Below are positions 6,939-16,189 of a stretch of DNA of 64,000 nucleotides, piece by piece. The position numbers and the translations under genes are program-made. The number at the start of each line of letters is the position of its first letter. Within the stretch, counting starts at the first letter, position 1. The stretch is from Parabacteroides sp. FAFU027 (lineage in GTDB: Bacteria; Bacteroidota; Bacteroidia; Bacteroidales; UBA7332), in assembly GCF_022808675.1 (NCBI RefSeq), contig NZ_JAKZKV010000003.1:124001-188000 (forward strand), given 5' to 3'. The notes under the pieces are model-generated. The model was not told where the DNA came from, ran no database searches, and saw nothing but the letters and a program-made list of their open reading frames with translations.

Positions 6939-7032
6939 GTCATCCCGCACTTGATGCGGGATCTCTCAATCAGAAAAAATTAATCCATCATCCGTCTGCT
7001 ATTTTGAGATCCCGTGTCGAGCACGGGATGAC
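6939..7032. repeat. Inverted hairpin doublet (CATCCCG family)
   Basis: Two hairpins in opposite orientation: GTCATCCCGCACTTGATGCG at 6939-6958 and, at 7006-7032, GAGATCCCGTGT followed by CACGGGATGAC. The ends are near-perfect inverted repeats. The rest of the gap 6877-7511 is A/T-rich and holds short repeats (TGTAAATTGTAAA-type at about 7192-7225, also at 8863-8887) and a palindrome around CTTTTTGCGCCAAAAAGT (7261-7278). No gene is seen in that gap. Confidence 0.7.
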
Positions 7033-7416
7033 AATGCATAGCTTATGTCTAAGATATAACCAACTTCAATTGAAAAACCCACCACGAAGTGTCAAACAAA
7101 AAATTCCAGACTGCCCAAAAGCTGTCTGAGCGAGTAGACTCATTATTTACAATTGAAAAATCTACAATTGACAATTTAAGAATACGCAGATACCTCTATC
7201 GTAAATTGTAAATGACTAAATTGTAAATTCGGCTGTTCTTTTGGGCTATGTTTTTGCTTACTTTTTGCGCCAAAAAGTAAGGCCCGCCGCAGGCGAATGG
7301 AAGAATGACAAAGATTTGAAGTAAATATTCTTTAGAGGAATATCCCAAATCTATAAAGAGTCATTAATGCTTCTGACAGGATGATAATCTTCTGATTTCA
7401 TCCCGAATATTTCCCC

Positions 7417-7424
7417 TATCTTTG
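7417..7424 (+). promoter_or_regulatory. -7 promoter box for the DUF4105 gene
   Basis: TATCTTTG matches the TAnnTTTG box, 87 nt before the start at 7512. The -33 region is weak. Confidence 0.5.
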
Positions 7425-7511
7425 CAGCACCGAATTTCGACGGTAAAAACCGGATAAAGTTTAACGCAAAACACCAGAGATTTTGCGCTATTCTTTTCAA
7501 CCATCAGAATA

Positions 7512-8687
7512 ATGAAAAAGTTTGCACTCACAATCATAACCTTATTGTCTTTCATCACGGCTTACGCATATCCCGTGCTGAGTGACAGCACCGTCATCAG
7601 CCTGCTCACCTACGACAAGACCCCGGAGGTGTACGGCCTTTACGGGCACACGGCACTTCGGGTAAAGGATGAACCGAACCACGTGGACCTGATTTTCAAC
7701 TACGGTACTTTCGACTTCAACAGCCCGAACTTCATCTACCGCTTCACCAAAGGCGATGCCGAATATATCCTCGCCGTGCAGGACTACCGCGATGTCTGCA
7801 TCGAAAGCTACATCACGCGCCGTTCCGTCCGCGAGCAAATCCTGAACCTGACCCAACGCGAGAAGCAAAAGGTTTTCGAAGCATTGATGACCAATGCCGA
7901 ACCGCAAAACCGCGCCTACAAATACAACTTTCTGTTTGACAACTGCTCCACCCGTCCGCGTGAGATTGTGGAGAAAAACATCAACGGCAAACTTGCTTAT
8001 CGCGATTCCATCCCGACCCAAACATTCCGCCAACTGATACATGGTTGCATCGGTAAAAAGCAGTGGATGACCTTCGGTATCGACCTGATACTGGGCAGTG
8101 ACCTCGACCGCAAAGCCTCATACAAGGAGCAAATGTTCCTTCCCGCTTATCTGGAGGACGGATTCAACCGCACCATTATCATTGACTCTGCCGGGGTGCA
8201 ACGTAACCTGGTCGCGTCTGACCGAGAAATCTTGCCGGGTGTACCTCCGGTGATAGAAACCGAACCGTTCCTGATGTCGCCAAACTTCATCACGGGACTT
8301 CTGATGGTGGTCGTCTTCGCCCTGAGCTTTCTGGGCTTCCGCAAAAACAAACTTTACAACTGGCTCGATGCGATATTGTTCCTGATTTACGGTCTGACGG
8401 GATGTATCGTCTTTTTCATGACCTTCGTTTCGATTCATCCGGCCACGAATCCCAACTTCGTACTCTTTACGCTGCATCCGTTGCATCTGATTTTTGCAGT
8501 TGCCTGTCTGATTCCGGCATTAAAGAGACAATTAGGCTACTATCATATTGCAAATGCTGCCATTTTGGCTGTTTTCCTGCTGTTGGTACAATTTTTGCCA
8601 CAAACGTTCAGTCTGGCATTCCTCTTTATGACGTTTGCCTTGTTTTTCCGGTCACTATTCCGGACATTGCTTTTTATTAAACGCTAA
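7512..8687 (+). CDS. DUF4105 / Lnb-like membrane protein (probable lipoprotein N-acyltransferase)
   Basis: A 391-residue inner-membrane protein. A signal-like N-terminus (1-20) is followed by a periplasmic DUF4105 (PF13387) domain to about residue 240. Its candidate catalytic pair is His46 in YGHTALR and Cys145 in LFDNCSTRPRE. Four or five hydrophobic helices follow (about 257-275, 284-302, 308-330, 340-391). As I recall, this domain in Bacteroides Lnb N-acylates lipoproteins, replacing the missing Lnt; I treat that role as likely but not certain here. It is a single gene behind a TATCTTTG promoter. Confidence 0.8.
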   Translation: MKKFALTIITLLSFITAYAYPVLSDSTVISLLTYDKTPEVYGLYGHTALRVKDEPNHVDLIFNYGTFDFNSPNFIYRFTKGDAEYILAVQDYRDVCIESYITRRSVREQILNLTQREKQKVFEALMTNAEPQNRAYKYNFLFDNCSTRPREIVEKNINGKLAYRDSIPTQTFRQLIHGCIGKKQWMTFGIDLILGSDLDRKASYKEQMFLPAYLEDGFNRTIIIDSAGVQRNLVASDREILPGVPPVIETEPFLMSPNFITGLLMVVVFALSFLGFRKNKLYNWLDAILFLIYGLTGCIVFFMTFVSIHPATNPNFVLFTLHPLHLIFAVACLIPALKRQLGYYHIANAAILAVFLLLVQFLPQTFSLAFLFMTFALFFRSLFRTLLFIKR

Positions 8688-8691
8688 TTTC

Positions 8692-8824
8692 TGCCCCTAA
8701 ATCCCCTAAAGGGGACTTTTGCAGCAGTACAATATGAATATTACTGCATATAAAAGGCTATAATTAAGGAATAAATCAAAGTCCGGCACACTCTGCAAGT
8801 CCCCTTCAGGGGATTTAGGGGCGG
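8692..8824. repeat. Inverted repeat pair with CCCCTAAAGGGG hairpins
   Basis: The left arm at 8692-8720 (CCCCTAAATCCCCTAAAGGG plus GACTT) and the right arm at 8797-8824 (AAGTCCCC, TTCAGGGG, ATTTAGGGGC) are inverted copies separated by about 76 bp of A/T-rich DNA. Each arm also folds on itself. It is a dispersed, MITE- or REPIN-like element without coding capacity. Confidence 0.75.
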
Positions 8825-8919
8825 TTTAATTGAGTAAAAAGACACAAGCCTGCATTCTGGCTATATTGTAAATTGTAAATGATTAAATGGTACATCACCA
8901 ATGTGCCAATCCTAATAGA

Positions 8920-10497
8920 ATGAAGAAACTAATCACCTCGATAGTCGTTGCACTGACGGTCAATCAGATTCAGGCACAGCTCTCTCCCGAGCAGCCGAAA
9001 CTGGTGGTCGGCATTGTCGTGGACCAGCTCAGGGGGGATTATCTCACGCAATTCTATACCATGTTCGGTGAGGGCGGCTTCAAGCGACTGATGCGCGAAG
9101 GAGCATACTACCGCGACATGAAATACGACTTTCCCAATCCTGACGAGGCTTCGGCCACCGCTACGCTCTTTACCGGAGCCAATCCGTGGTATCATGGCAT
9201 CGTGGGGGTAAACCGTTACAACCGCGAGACGAAAAAGCCTGTGCTCACGTTGCTCGACCCGGCTTACATGGGGAACTACACCGATGAGACGCTTTCACCC
9301 AAAAACTTACTGGTAAATACGCTCACCGACGAACTGAAGAGTGCCACCGAAGGATTCGGCTCGGTTTATTCTTTCGCTCCGAACTCGGATGAAGCCATTG
9401 TCAGTGGCGGCCACGCAGCCGACGGTGCTTTCTGGATTGACAACCAGCGCCACAATTGGGCAACATCAACCTATTATCAGAATCTCCCCTCCTCATTTGA
9501 TGCCTACAACAGCAAAGACCCGCTGTCTGACCGTGTAGAATCCATGGTGTGGGAACCTCTCAATGACGTTTCGACCTACAAGTATTTTCCCTATAAGCAC
9601 AAAGACTTTAGCTTCAAATACAACTTCCGCAAGGCAAAGGACAACCTGGTGCAATTCAAATCGAGTGCCCTGGTCAATGAAGAGGTGAACCGTCTGGTGT
9701 TGAATTTCTTTGAAAAAGAGGTCCTGGGCAAACGCTCCTACCCCGACTTCCTTGCACTTACTTTCCACGCGGGTGCTTTTAAAAACAAAGGGCAGAACGA
9801 CAATTCGCTTGAAATACAGGACACTTACCTCCGGCTCGACAAGCAGTTGGAAAAGCTGTTCAATACCATCGATGCTAAAGTCGGCCTGAAAAACGCACTG
9901 ATTTTCTTAGCTTCTACGGGCTATAGCGAAGAAAACGAATATACGCCCGAGCGATTGAATCTGCCTGATGGCGAATTCTACCCCAACCGTGCAACCGCTC
10001 TGCTCAATATGTACCTGATGTCACAATACGGCCAGGGCGATTGGGTAACGGGCTATTTTAATAAAGAGATTTTCCTCAACCGCAAACTGATTGACGACAA
10101 GCAACTTGACCTGACTCAGGTGCAAACCAAGGCTGCCGAGTTCCTCATCCAAATGAGCGGCGTGCAGGATGTGATTACCTCGTTCAGCCTGTTGCTCGGA
10201 CGGGCAAATGACGATATTCTCCAAATCCGTAACGGAATCCACCGCAAGATCTCCGGCGACCTCATTCTGGAACTTCAACCGGGATGGAAAGAAGCTTACG
10301 AAAAGCAAAAAGACGAATCGTCCAAAGTGCGTAAGTCTGCTATTCAGACTCCGTTGTTTTTCTTTGGTAACAACATCAAAGGGAACCGCATAAATCGCGT
10401 TATCAAAGCGACCGAGGTAGCGCCTACCGTTTCCTATTATCTGCGTATCCGTGCCCCGAGCGCCTGCTCCGATGGCGTTCTGAAGGAGTTATTTTAA
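8920..10497 (+). CDS. Secreted alkaline-phosphatase-superfamily protein, probably inactive
   Basis: A 525-residue exported protein (signal peptide MKKLITSIVVALTVNQIQAQ; an upstream in-frame ATG at 8887 would spoil it). Length and layout match PafA-type phosphatases: VVGIVVDQLRGDYL (29-42), LFTGANPWYHGIVG (83-96), GGHAADGAFWID (163-174) and a terminal EVAPTVSYYLRI. Only Asp35 of the metal ligands is seen. The nucleophile region reads NPDEASATATLFTG instead of a Thr followed by GH, the region of the Lys/Arg pair reads NSDEA, the DHG metal motif reads STG (332-334), and the D-x-x-x-H segment is FHAGAFK. I infer a pseudo-enzyme. It precedes secA by 147 nt. Confidence 0.8.
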   Translation: MKKLITSIVVALTVNQIQAQLSPEQPKLVVGIVVDQLRGDYLTQFYTMFGEGGFKRLMREGAYYRDMKYDFPNPDEASATATLFTGANPWYHGIVGVNRYNRETKKPVLTLLDPAYMGNYTDETLSPKNLLVNTLTDELKSATEGFGSVYSFAPNSDEAIVSGGHAADGAFWIDNQRHNWATSTYYQNLPSSFDAYNSKDPLSDRVESMVWEPLNDVSTYKYFPYKHKDFSFKYNFRKAKDNLVQFKSSALVNEEVNRLVLNFFEKEVLGKRSYPDFLALTFHAGAFKNKGQNDNSLEIQDTYLRLDKQLEKLFNTIDAKVGLKNALIFLASTGYSEENEYTPERLNLPDGEFYPNRATALLNMYLMSQYGQGDWVTGYFNKEIFLNRKLIDDKQLDLTQVQTKAAEFLIQMSGVQDVITSFSLLLGRANDDILQIRNGIHRKISGDLILELQPGWKEAYEKQKDESSKVRKSAIQTPLFFFGNNIKGNRINRVIKATEVAPTVSYYLRIRAPSACSDGVLKELF

Positions 10498-10568
10498 TTT
10501 GTCCGGCCATCTATCCTCCCTTTTCGGATAAAAACAGAGGCAAAATAGCGTAAATCATTATTTTAGCT

Positions 10569-10605
10569 TATTTTTGTCCGGCTTTTACCGGCTTGTTTCA
10601 AGCCG
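10569..10605 (+). promoter_or_regulatory. secA -7 box and leader hairpin
   Basis: TATTTTTG at 10569-10576 is a -7 box. The transcript would begin with a perfect hairpin, CGGCTTG-TTT-CAAGCCG at 10589-10605, 39 nt before the secA ATG. The first strand is preceded by a second CCGGC (10578-10582) that could pair alternatively. Confidence 0.5.
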
Positions 10606-10644
10606 AATATTTTCATTTATAAAACTAATAGACAATTATATATT

Positions 10645-13600
10645 ATGGGATTTAATGATATTCTGAAGAGTCTTTTCGGAAACAAGTCTCAACGCGACTT
10701 GAAAGAGATTGACCCTTACGTGAAAAAGATTCAGGCTATTTATCCTGAAATCGAAAAACTGGATAACGACGGCCTGCGTGCCCGTTCACAAGCTATCATG
10801 CAGTTGCTTCAGGACTGTGTAGCCGCTGAACGCAAAGCCATCGAAGACAAAAAAGCAGAAATCGAAGAACAAGATATTGAAACCCGCGAAAAAGGCTGGA
10901 CTGAAATTGACGCTATCGAAAAACAGATTTACGAAATTCAGGAAAAGAAACTGGATGAGGTTCTTCCGGAAGTATTCTCTATCGTAAAAGACACTGCCCG
11001 CCGTTTCACCCAAAATGAAACCGTGGAAGTTACAGCAACAGATTTCGACCGCGAACTGGCTGCGACAAAAGACTTCGTGAAAATCGAAGGCAATAAAGCG
11101 ATTTATTTCAACAAATGGAATGCCGGTGGTAGCCAAATCCTTTGGGAGATGATTCACTACGATTGTCAGTTGTTCGGAGGTACCGTTCTCCATAAAGGTA
11201 AAATCGCAGAGATGGCAACCGGTGAAGGTAAAACTTTGGTGGCAACACTACCTGTTTTCCTCAACGCATTGACCCGCAACGGTGTGCACATCGTAACCGT
11301 AAATGATTACCTGTCGAAACGAGACTCGGAATGGATGGGGCCATTGTATATGTTCCACGGATTGAGCGTGGACTGTATCGACAAACATCAGCCTAACTCT
11401 GACGAACGCCGCAAAGCATACGAAGCTGACATCACATTCGGTACCAACAACGAATTCGGTTTCGACTACCTGCGTGACAACATGGCGATGAGCGCCGAAG
11501 ACCTCGTGCAACGCAAACACAACTTCGCGATTGTCGATGAGGTGGACTCGGTATTGATTGACGATGCCCGTACTCCATTGATTATCTCCGGTCCGGTACC
11601 TAAAGGCGAAGACCAGATGTTTGAGCAATTCTGCCCACGCGTGGAAAAACTGGTAAATGAGCAACGTTCTTATTGTACCAAACTGCTGGCAGAAGCCCGT
11701 CAGAAGATGGCTTCAAACGATGATAAAGTGCGTGAAGAAGGTTCTGTTTTGCTTTACCGTTCATTCAAAGGTCTGCCTAAAAACAAACCGTTGATTAAAT
11801 TCCTCAGCGAGCCGGGCGTAAAAGCGCAGATGTTGAAGACCGAGGAAAACTATATCCAAGACAACAACCGCAACTTACATATTATTACTGACCCGCTGTT
11901 GTTTGTCATTGATGAAAAAAATAACAGCATCGAGCTGACCGACAAAGGTATCGATATCCTGACCGGTCACTCTGAAGACCCTCAGTTCTTCGTTTTGCCT
12001 GACATCGGCGCGCACATTGCCGAGATCGAGCAATCGGAAATTTCTGCAGATGAGAAGCAAATTCAGAAAGATGAGTTGCTCCAAAACTACTCTATCAAAT
12101 CGGAGCGTGTTCACACCATCAACCAGTTGCTTAAAGCCTATACCCTGTTTGAAAAAGACGACGAATACGTTGTAATTGACAACAAGGTAAAAATCGTTGA
12201 TGAGCAGACCGGCCGAATCATGGAAGGCCGCCGTTACTCTGACGGTTTGCACCAGGCTATCGAGGCTAAAGAGCGTGTAACCATCGAAGCTGCAACGCAG
12301 ACTTTTGCAACCATTACCCTTCAGAACTACTTCCGTATGTACAAAAAGCTGGCCGGTATGACCGGTACTGCTGAAACGGAAGCCGGTGAGTTCTGGGACA
12401 TCTATAAACTGGATGTAGTAACTATCCCAACCAACCGTCCCATCGCCCGTAACGATATGAACGACCGTGTATATCGCACCAAACGCGAAAAGTACACTGC
12501 CGTTATCGAAGAGATTGTAAAACTGGTAGAACAGGGCCGTCCGGTATTGGTGGGTACTACTTCGGTAGAAATCTCCGAGTTGTTGGGCAAAATGCTCACC
12601 ATGCGCAAAATCCCTCACAACGTACTGAATGCGAAACTGCACCAGCGTGAGGCTGAAATCGTAGCTATGGCAGGTCAATCAGGAACCGTAACCATCGCTA
12701 CCAACATGGCGGGTCGTGGTACCGACATCAAGCTTTCTCCGGAAGTAAAAGCTGCCGGTGGTTTGGCTATCCTGGGTACGGAGCGTCACGAGTCCCGTCG
12801 CGTTGACCGTCAGTTGCGTGGTCGTGCCGGTCGTCAGGGAGACCCGGGGTCATCTGTATTCTTCGTGTCATTGGAAGATGATTTGATGCGTCTGTTTGGT
12901 GCAGAGCGTATCACCGCTATCATGGACCGTCTGAAATTTGACGAAGGCGAGATGATTGAGCACAGCATGATTTCGAAATCTATCGAACGTGCTCAGAAGA
13001 AGGTGGAAGAAAACAACTTCGGTATCCGTAAACGTCTGCTCGAATACGATGACGTGATGAACGCGCAACGCGAAGTGATTTATACCAAACGTCGTCACGC
13101 ATTGATGGGTGAGCGTATCTCTCTCGATATCCTCAATATGATTTACGATTCTTCGAAACTAATCTTCGAAGAGTTTGCCGATGCCAACGACTACCACGGT
13201 TTGAAAGACGAGGTATTCCGTGTATTTGCTATCGAAGTACCGTTTGATGCAGACCAGTTCAAATCAGAAAAGAAAGCGAAACTGACCGACCAGCTTTACC
13301 ACGCAGTACTGGAAGCGTTCAAGCGCAAATCGGATGCAATGGCTCATGTGGCACAACCTGTTATCAAAGAGGTATTCGAGACTCAGGGTGGCGTATATGA
13401 AAGCATCATGATTCCGGTAACTGACGGTAAACTGATGTACAACATCTCCTGCAATCTGAAAACGGCTTACGATACCGAGTGTAAGGATATTGTGAAAACG
13501 TTCCAGAAAACCATTCTGCTCCACACCATCGACGAATCGTGGAAAGAGCACTTGCGTGAAATGGACGAACTCCGCAACTCGGTACAGAATGCGAGCTACG

Positions 13601-13938
13601 AGCAAAAAGACCCGCTGTTGATTTACAAACTGGAGTCATTCGGTCTGTTTAAGGAAATGGTGGACAGCTTCAGCCGTAAAGTGGTGAGCGTGTTGATGCG
13701 CGGTCAAATTCCTGTACGCGAACCGGAACAGGTACACGAAGCCAAACACGAACCAAAACAGGATTACAGCCAGTACCACACACAAAAAGACGAGTACGGT
13801 GCGGCGCCTGAAACCCACGAACGTCCGCAACCCAAACGTGAACCTGTTCACGTGGAGAAAAAGGTCGGTCGTAACGACCCTTGCCCTTGCGGTAGCGGTC
13901 AGAAATACAAAAACTGCCACGGTAAAGAAATGGCATAA
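10645..13938 (+). CDS. secA: Protein translocase ATPase SecA
   Basis: The motor ATPase that drives preproteins through SecYEG at the inner membrane. The 1097-residue length is above the E. coli form, as usual in Bacteroidetes, with insertions in the nucleotide-binding and preprotein-binding regions. Walker A MATGEGKT is at about 189-196, Walker B with [17 protein letters not shown] follows, then the helicase-like [11 protein letters not shown] and [14 protein letters not shown] motifs. The C-terminus carries the zinc/SecB-binding motif [14 protein letters not shown] after a His/Glu/Lys-rich linker. It has its own -7 box and leader hairpin and a strong terminator. Most exported enzymes in this window would depend on it. 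Confidence 0.98.
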   Translation: MGFNDILKSLFGNKSQRDLKEIDPYVKKIQAIYPEIEKLDNDGLRARSQAIMQLLQDCVAAERKAIEDKKAEIEEQDIETREKGWTEIDAIEKQIYEIQEKKLDEVLPEVFSIVKDTARRFTQNETVEVTATDFDRELAATKDFVKIEGNKAIYFNKWNAGGSQILWEMIHYDCQLFGGTVLHKGKIAEMATGEGKTLVATLPVFLNALTRNGVHIVTVNDYLSKRDSEWMGPLYMFHGLSVDCIDKHQPNSDERRKAYEADITFGTNNEFGFDYLRDNMAMSAEDLVQRKHNFAIVDEVDSVLIDDARTPLIISGPVPKGEDQMFEQFCPRVEKLVNEQRSYCTKLLAEARQKMASNDDKVREEGSVLLYRSFKGLPKNKPLIKFLSEPGVKAQMLKTEENYIQDNNRNLHIITDPLLFVIDEKNNSIELTDKGIDILTGHSEDPQFFVLPDIGAHIAEIEQSEISADEKQIQKDELLQNYSIKSERVHTINQLLKAYTLFEKDDEYVVIDNKVKIVDEQTGRIMEGRRYSDGLHQAIEAKERVTIEAATQTFATITLQNYFRMYKKLAGMTGTAETEAGEFWDIYKLDVVTIPTNRPIARNDMNDRVYRTKREKYTAVIEEIVKLVEQGRPVLVGTTSVEISELLGKMLTMRKIPHNVLNAKLHQREAEIVAMAGQSGTVTIATNMAGRGTDIKLSPEVKAAGGLAILGTERHESRRVDRQLRGRAGRQGDPGSSVFFVSLEDDLMRLFGAERITAIMDRLKFDEGEMIEHSMISKSIERAQKKVEENNFGIRKRLLEYDDVMNAQREVIYTKRRHALMGERISLDILNMIYDSSKLIFEEFADANDYHGLKDEVFRVFAIEVPFDADQFKSEKKAKLTDQLYHAVLEAFKRKSDAMAHVAQPVIKEVFETQGGVYESIMIPVTDGKLMYNISCNLKTAYDTECKDIVKTFQKTILLHTIDESWKEHLREMDELRNSVQNASYEQKDPLLIYKLESFGLFKEMVDSFSRKVVSVLMRGQIPVREPEQVHEAKHEPKQDYSQYHTQKDEYGAAPETHERPQPKREPVHVEKKVGRNDPCPCGSGQKYKNCHGKEMA

Positions 13939-13945
13939 TAACCAG

Positions 13946-13982
13946 ATAAGGGTTTCGCTCACGGCGAAGCCCTTATTTTTTA
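13946..13982 (+). terminator. secA terminator
   Basis: A 13-bp stem (ATAAGGGTTTCGC, 13946-13958, with 13964-13976) followed by six Ts, directly before array B. Confidence 0.85.
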
Positions 13983-13985
13983 TCC

Positions 13986-14174
13986 GGGACAACCCTTGTC
14001 CCAACTGGGACAGCCTTTGTCCTAACTGGGACGGACTCTGTCCTACTTAGGACAACTCTTGTCCTACTTGGGACGAACTCCGTCCTACTTGGGACAACGA
14101 TTGTCCGAAGTGGGACGAACGTTGTCCTACTTCGGACAGGCTTTGTCCTACTTGGGACAGACATTGTCCGTGAT
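13986..14174. repeat. Array B: 9 tandem 21-bp palindromic units
   Basis: Nine contiguous units of exactly 21 bp, consensus GGGACAANNNTTGTCCTACTT. The inner dyad is GGACAA/TTGTCC. The fifth unit (14070-14090) has GGACG/CGTCC, a matched change in both arms. Between the secA terminator and the next gene. Sequence is unrelated to array A but period and layout are the same. Confidence 0.92.
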
Positions 14175-14288
14175 AAAATCATCCTCTCCTCACCGATTAT
14201 TTACCTATTTCGGATAAATATTGACTTCCCTCCCGTCCTGCATCATCTATTTTTGCCCTACAAACCATGAAACCCAAAAACTCGAGTT

Positions 14289-15290
14289 ATGAGAAACATG
14301 AAAGAGTGGGCAAACCAACAAATTGCCAATAAGAAACGAATCGCCATCCCCATCATGACGCATCCCGGCATCGAGATGATTGGCAAACGCGTGGTAGATG
14401 CTGTACAAAACGGAGAGGTGCATGCTCAAGCCGTTATAGAACTGGGGAAAATCTACCCATCTGCTGCAACCACCGTCATTATGGACCTGACTGTCGAAGC
14501 CGAAGCTTTCGGTTGTCAGATTGACTTTCCGGAGAATGATATGCCGCACATCATTGGTCGTCTGGTGAGCAATGCCGAAGAGATTGACAATCTGAAAGTC
14601 CCTGACCTGACTGCCGGACGTATTCCCGGATATCTGAAAGCAAACAAACTCACAGCAGAAGCCATTAGCGATAAACCTGTTTTCGCAGGCATCATTGGCC
14701 CGTTTTCACTGGCCGGTCGCCTGTATGATATGTCCGAAATCATGATTGGCTGCTACATTGAGCCGGAAGCAATTGGAAAGCTTTTGGACAAATGCACCGA
14801 ATTCCTTATCAACTATTGCCAGGAGCTGAAACGCATTGGCAGCAACGGGGTAATGATTGCCGAACCGGCAGCCGGATTGCTTTCCAACGAAGATTGCCAG
14901 GCCTTCTCTTCTGTGTATGTGAAAAAGATTGTCGATGCCGTGCAGGATGACAACTTCATGGTAGTGCTCCATAACTGCGGAAACAAAGGCCACTGTACCG
15001 AGGCTATGTTAAATACTGATGCGGCAGCATTCCACTTTGGCAATGCGATTGATATGTTGGAGACTCTCAACGTTTGCCCGAAAGACAAACTCATCATGGG
15101 AAATGTTGACCCCGTGGGGGTAATGAAGCTCACTTCTGCTGCTGAGGTTAAAACTTACGTTGCCGACCTTTTGCAAAAAACAGCTACATTTGACAACTAC
15201 GTCCTTTCCACCGGATGCGACCTTCCGCCGCATGTTCCTGCTGAAAACATTCAGGCATTCTACGAAGCATTGAATGAATACAATCAATAA
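14289..15290 (+). CDS. Uroporphyrinogen decarboxylase-family protein (MtaA/CmuA-type methyltransferase)
   Basis: A 333-residue cytosolic TIM-barrel protein of the UroD family. It is closer to the methylcobamide methyltransferase branch than to HemE because it carries zinc-ligand-type residues: LHNCGNKGHC (about 225-234) and STGCDLPP (about 310-317). That is the His-x-Cys ... Cys pattern of MtaA/MtbA. The family moves methyl groups between corrinoids and thiols; the substrate here is unknown. No corrinoid protein or partner methyltransferase is adjacent. The ATG at 14289 is used; the Met three codons later is possible. Confidence 0.8.
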   Translation: MRNMKEWANQQIANKKRIAIPIMTHPGIEMIGKRVVDAVQNGEVHAQAVIELGKIYPSAATTVIMDLTVEAEAFGCQIDFPENDMPHIIGRLVSNAEEIDNLKVPDLTAGRIPGYLKANKLTAEAISDKPVFAGIIGPFSLAGRLYDMSEIMIGCYIEPEAIGKLLDKCTEFLINYCQELKRIGSNGVMIAEPAAGLLSNEDCQAFSSVYVKKIVDAVQDDNFMVVLHNCGNKGHCTEAMLNTDAAAFHFGNAIDMLETLNVCPKDKLIMGNVDPVGVMKLTSAAEVKTYVADLLQKTATFDNYVLSTGCDLPPHVPAENIQAFYEALNEYNQ

Positions 15291-15298
15291 GAAACCCC

Positions 15299-15334
15299 AA
15301 ACCTCCAAGGTCTTGAATACCTTGGAGGTTTTTA
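15299..15334 (+). terminator. Terminator with the AACCTCCAAGG palindrome
   Basis: A 12-bp stem AACCTCCAAGGT (15299-15310) / ACCTTGGAGGTT (15319-15330) and a T-run. The same core occurs at 35522-35568 and 52514-52546. Confidence 0.75.
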
Positions 15335-15401
15335 CTGCGCCATTTGATAAATCTTAGCGTTTCCTCTGCTTTGCATTAGATTTATTCATTCAAAAAACAT
15401 C

Positions 15402-15409
15402 TACCTTTG
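15402..15409 (+). promoter_or_regulatory. -7 promoter box for the nucleosidase gene
   Basis: TACCTTTG matches TAnnTTTG. With a transcript start near 15416, the Met at 15419 would have almost no leader, so the Met at 15434 is preferred. Confidence 0.55.
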
Positions 15410-15433
15410 TCTTTATAATTGAACGTCAACGAT

Positions 15434-15985
15434 ATGAAGATATTAGTCACATACGCCATTCCACAGGAGAGAGTAGATGTTTCATTCCCGGGATGCCATA
15501 TTATCTATTGCCAGACCGGAATAGGTAAAGTTAACGCCGCTCTTTCGGTATATGATGCAATCCAAACCCATAAGCCTAACCTAATTCTCAACATCGGCAC
15601 AGCTGGTTCCGTGGTCAATGACGTGGATTCGATTGTCATCTGCAATACCTTTGTGGATCGCGATATGAAGAAATGCAAAGAGTTTGGGGTAGACTATCAT
15701 CATGACTTTATCGAGGAGTTAAGTAAAATCACTCTTTTCTCCGGTTGTGAAATGCACAACACCTGCAACACCGGTGACTCCTTTGTGACCGAAGTGATTG
15801 ACGAAGCCGATGCTTTCGATATGGAAAACTTCGCCGTTGCTGCCCTTTGCAAAAGACTTTCACTGCCTTTTATTTCTGTAAAATACATCACTGACAAAAT
15901 CGGAGAAAACTCTGTCAAACATTGGGAAGATAAGCTCGAAGATGCTAATGCCGGCCTTCAAGCTTTCTTCAATCAGTTCAAATGA
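15434..15985 (+). CDS. Nucleoside phosphorylase-superfamily nucleosidase (MTA/SAH nucleosidase-like)
   Basis: A compact 183-residue protein of the PNP/UDP phosphorylase fold. Recognisable elements are the N-terminal MKILVTYAIPQE, QTGIGKVNAA (32-41), LNIGTAGSV and, near the C-terminus, TGDSFVT and FDMENFAVAALC. The last matches the D-M-E nucleoside-binding motif of MTA/SAH nucleosidases. It is shorter than the usual 230 residues. The likely role is cleavage of methylthioadenosine, S-adenosylhomocysteine or a related nucleoside in purine salvage. The start is set by the promoter; 15419 is the alternative. Confidence 0.78.
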   Translation: MKILVTYAIPQERVDVSFPGCHIIYCQTGIGKVNAALSVYDAIQTHKPNLILNIGTAGSVVNDVDSIVICNTFVDRDMKKCKEFGVDYHHDFIEELSKITLFSGCEMHNTCNTGDSFVTEVIDEADAFDMENFAVAALCKRLSLPFISVKYITDKIGENSVKHWEDKLEDANAGLQAFFNQFK

Positions 15986-15993
15986 TGGTTGTA

Positions 15994-16053
15994 TCACAGA
16001 GAACCACAGAGATAAAGAACAAACTCTGAGGTTCTCTGTTGTCCTCTGTGACA
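15994..16053. repeat. CACAGAG-family inverted repeat
   Basis: TCACAGAG at 15994-16001 is mirrored by CTCTGTGA at 16044-16051, with inner CACAGAG-like copies. The same family forms a larger doublet at 46175-46271. Confidence 0.6.
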
Positions 16054-16116
16054 CAAAGCTACTCGTCAAAGATTCTCATAATCAGTTAAAAACGGTTGTT
16101 CATCCCGCACTCAATC

Positions 16117-16135
16117 TACTTTTGCCTTATTTTTG
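16117..16135 (+). promoter_or_regulatory. Two overlapping-range -7 boxes before tcdA
   Basis: TACTTTTG (16117-16124) and TATTTTTG (16128-16135) both match TAnnTTTG. They overlap the first possible Met (16133), which argues for the later tcdA start at 16190. Confidence 0.5.
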
Positions 16136-16189
16136 CAACCATTACAGTCGGATAAAACCGAACCAATCGATAAAATCAGATACAAATCA

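Noticed and set aside
8887-8919. Upstream start for the phosphatase-like gene
   Set aside because: It would add eleven residues in front of a good signal peptide.
11875-12678. 267-residue minus-strand open frame opposite secA
   Set aside because: Shadow of a highly expressed, codon-biased gene with no recognisable domain.
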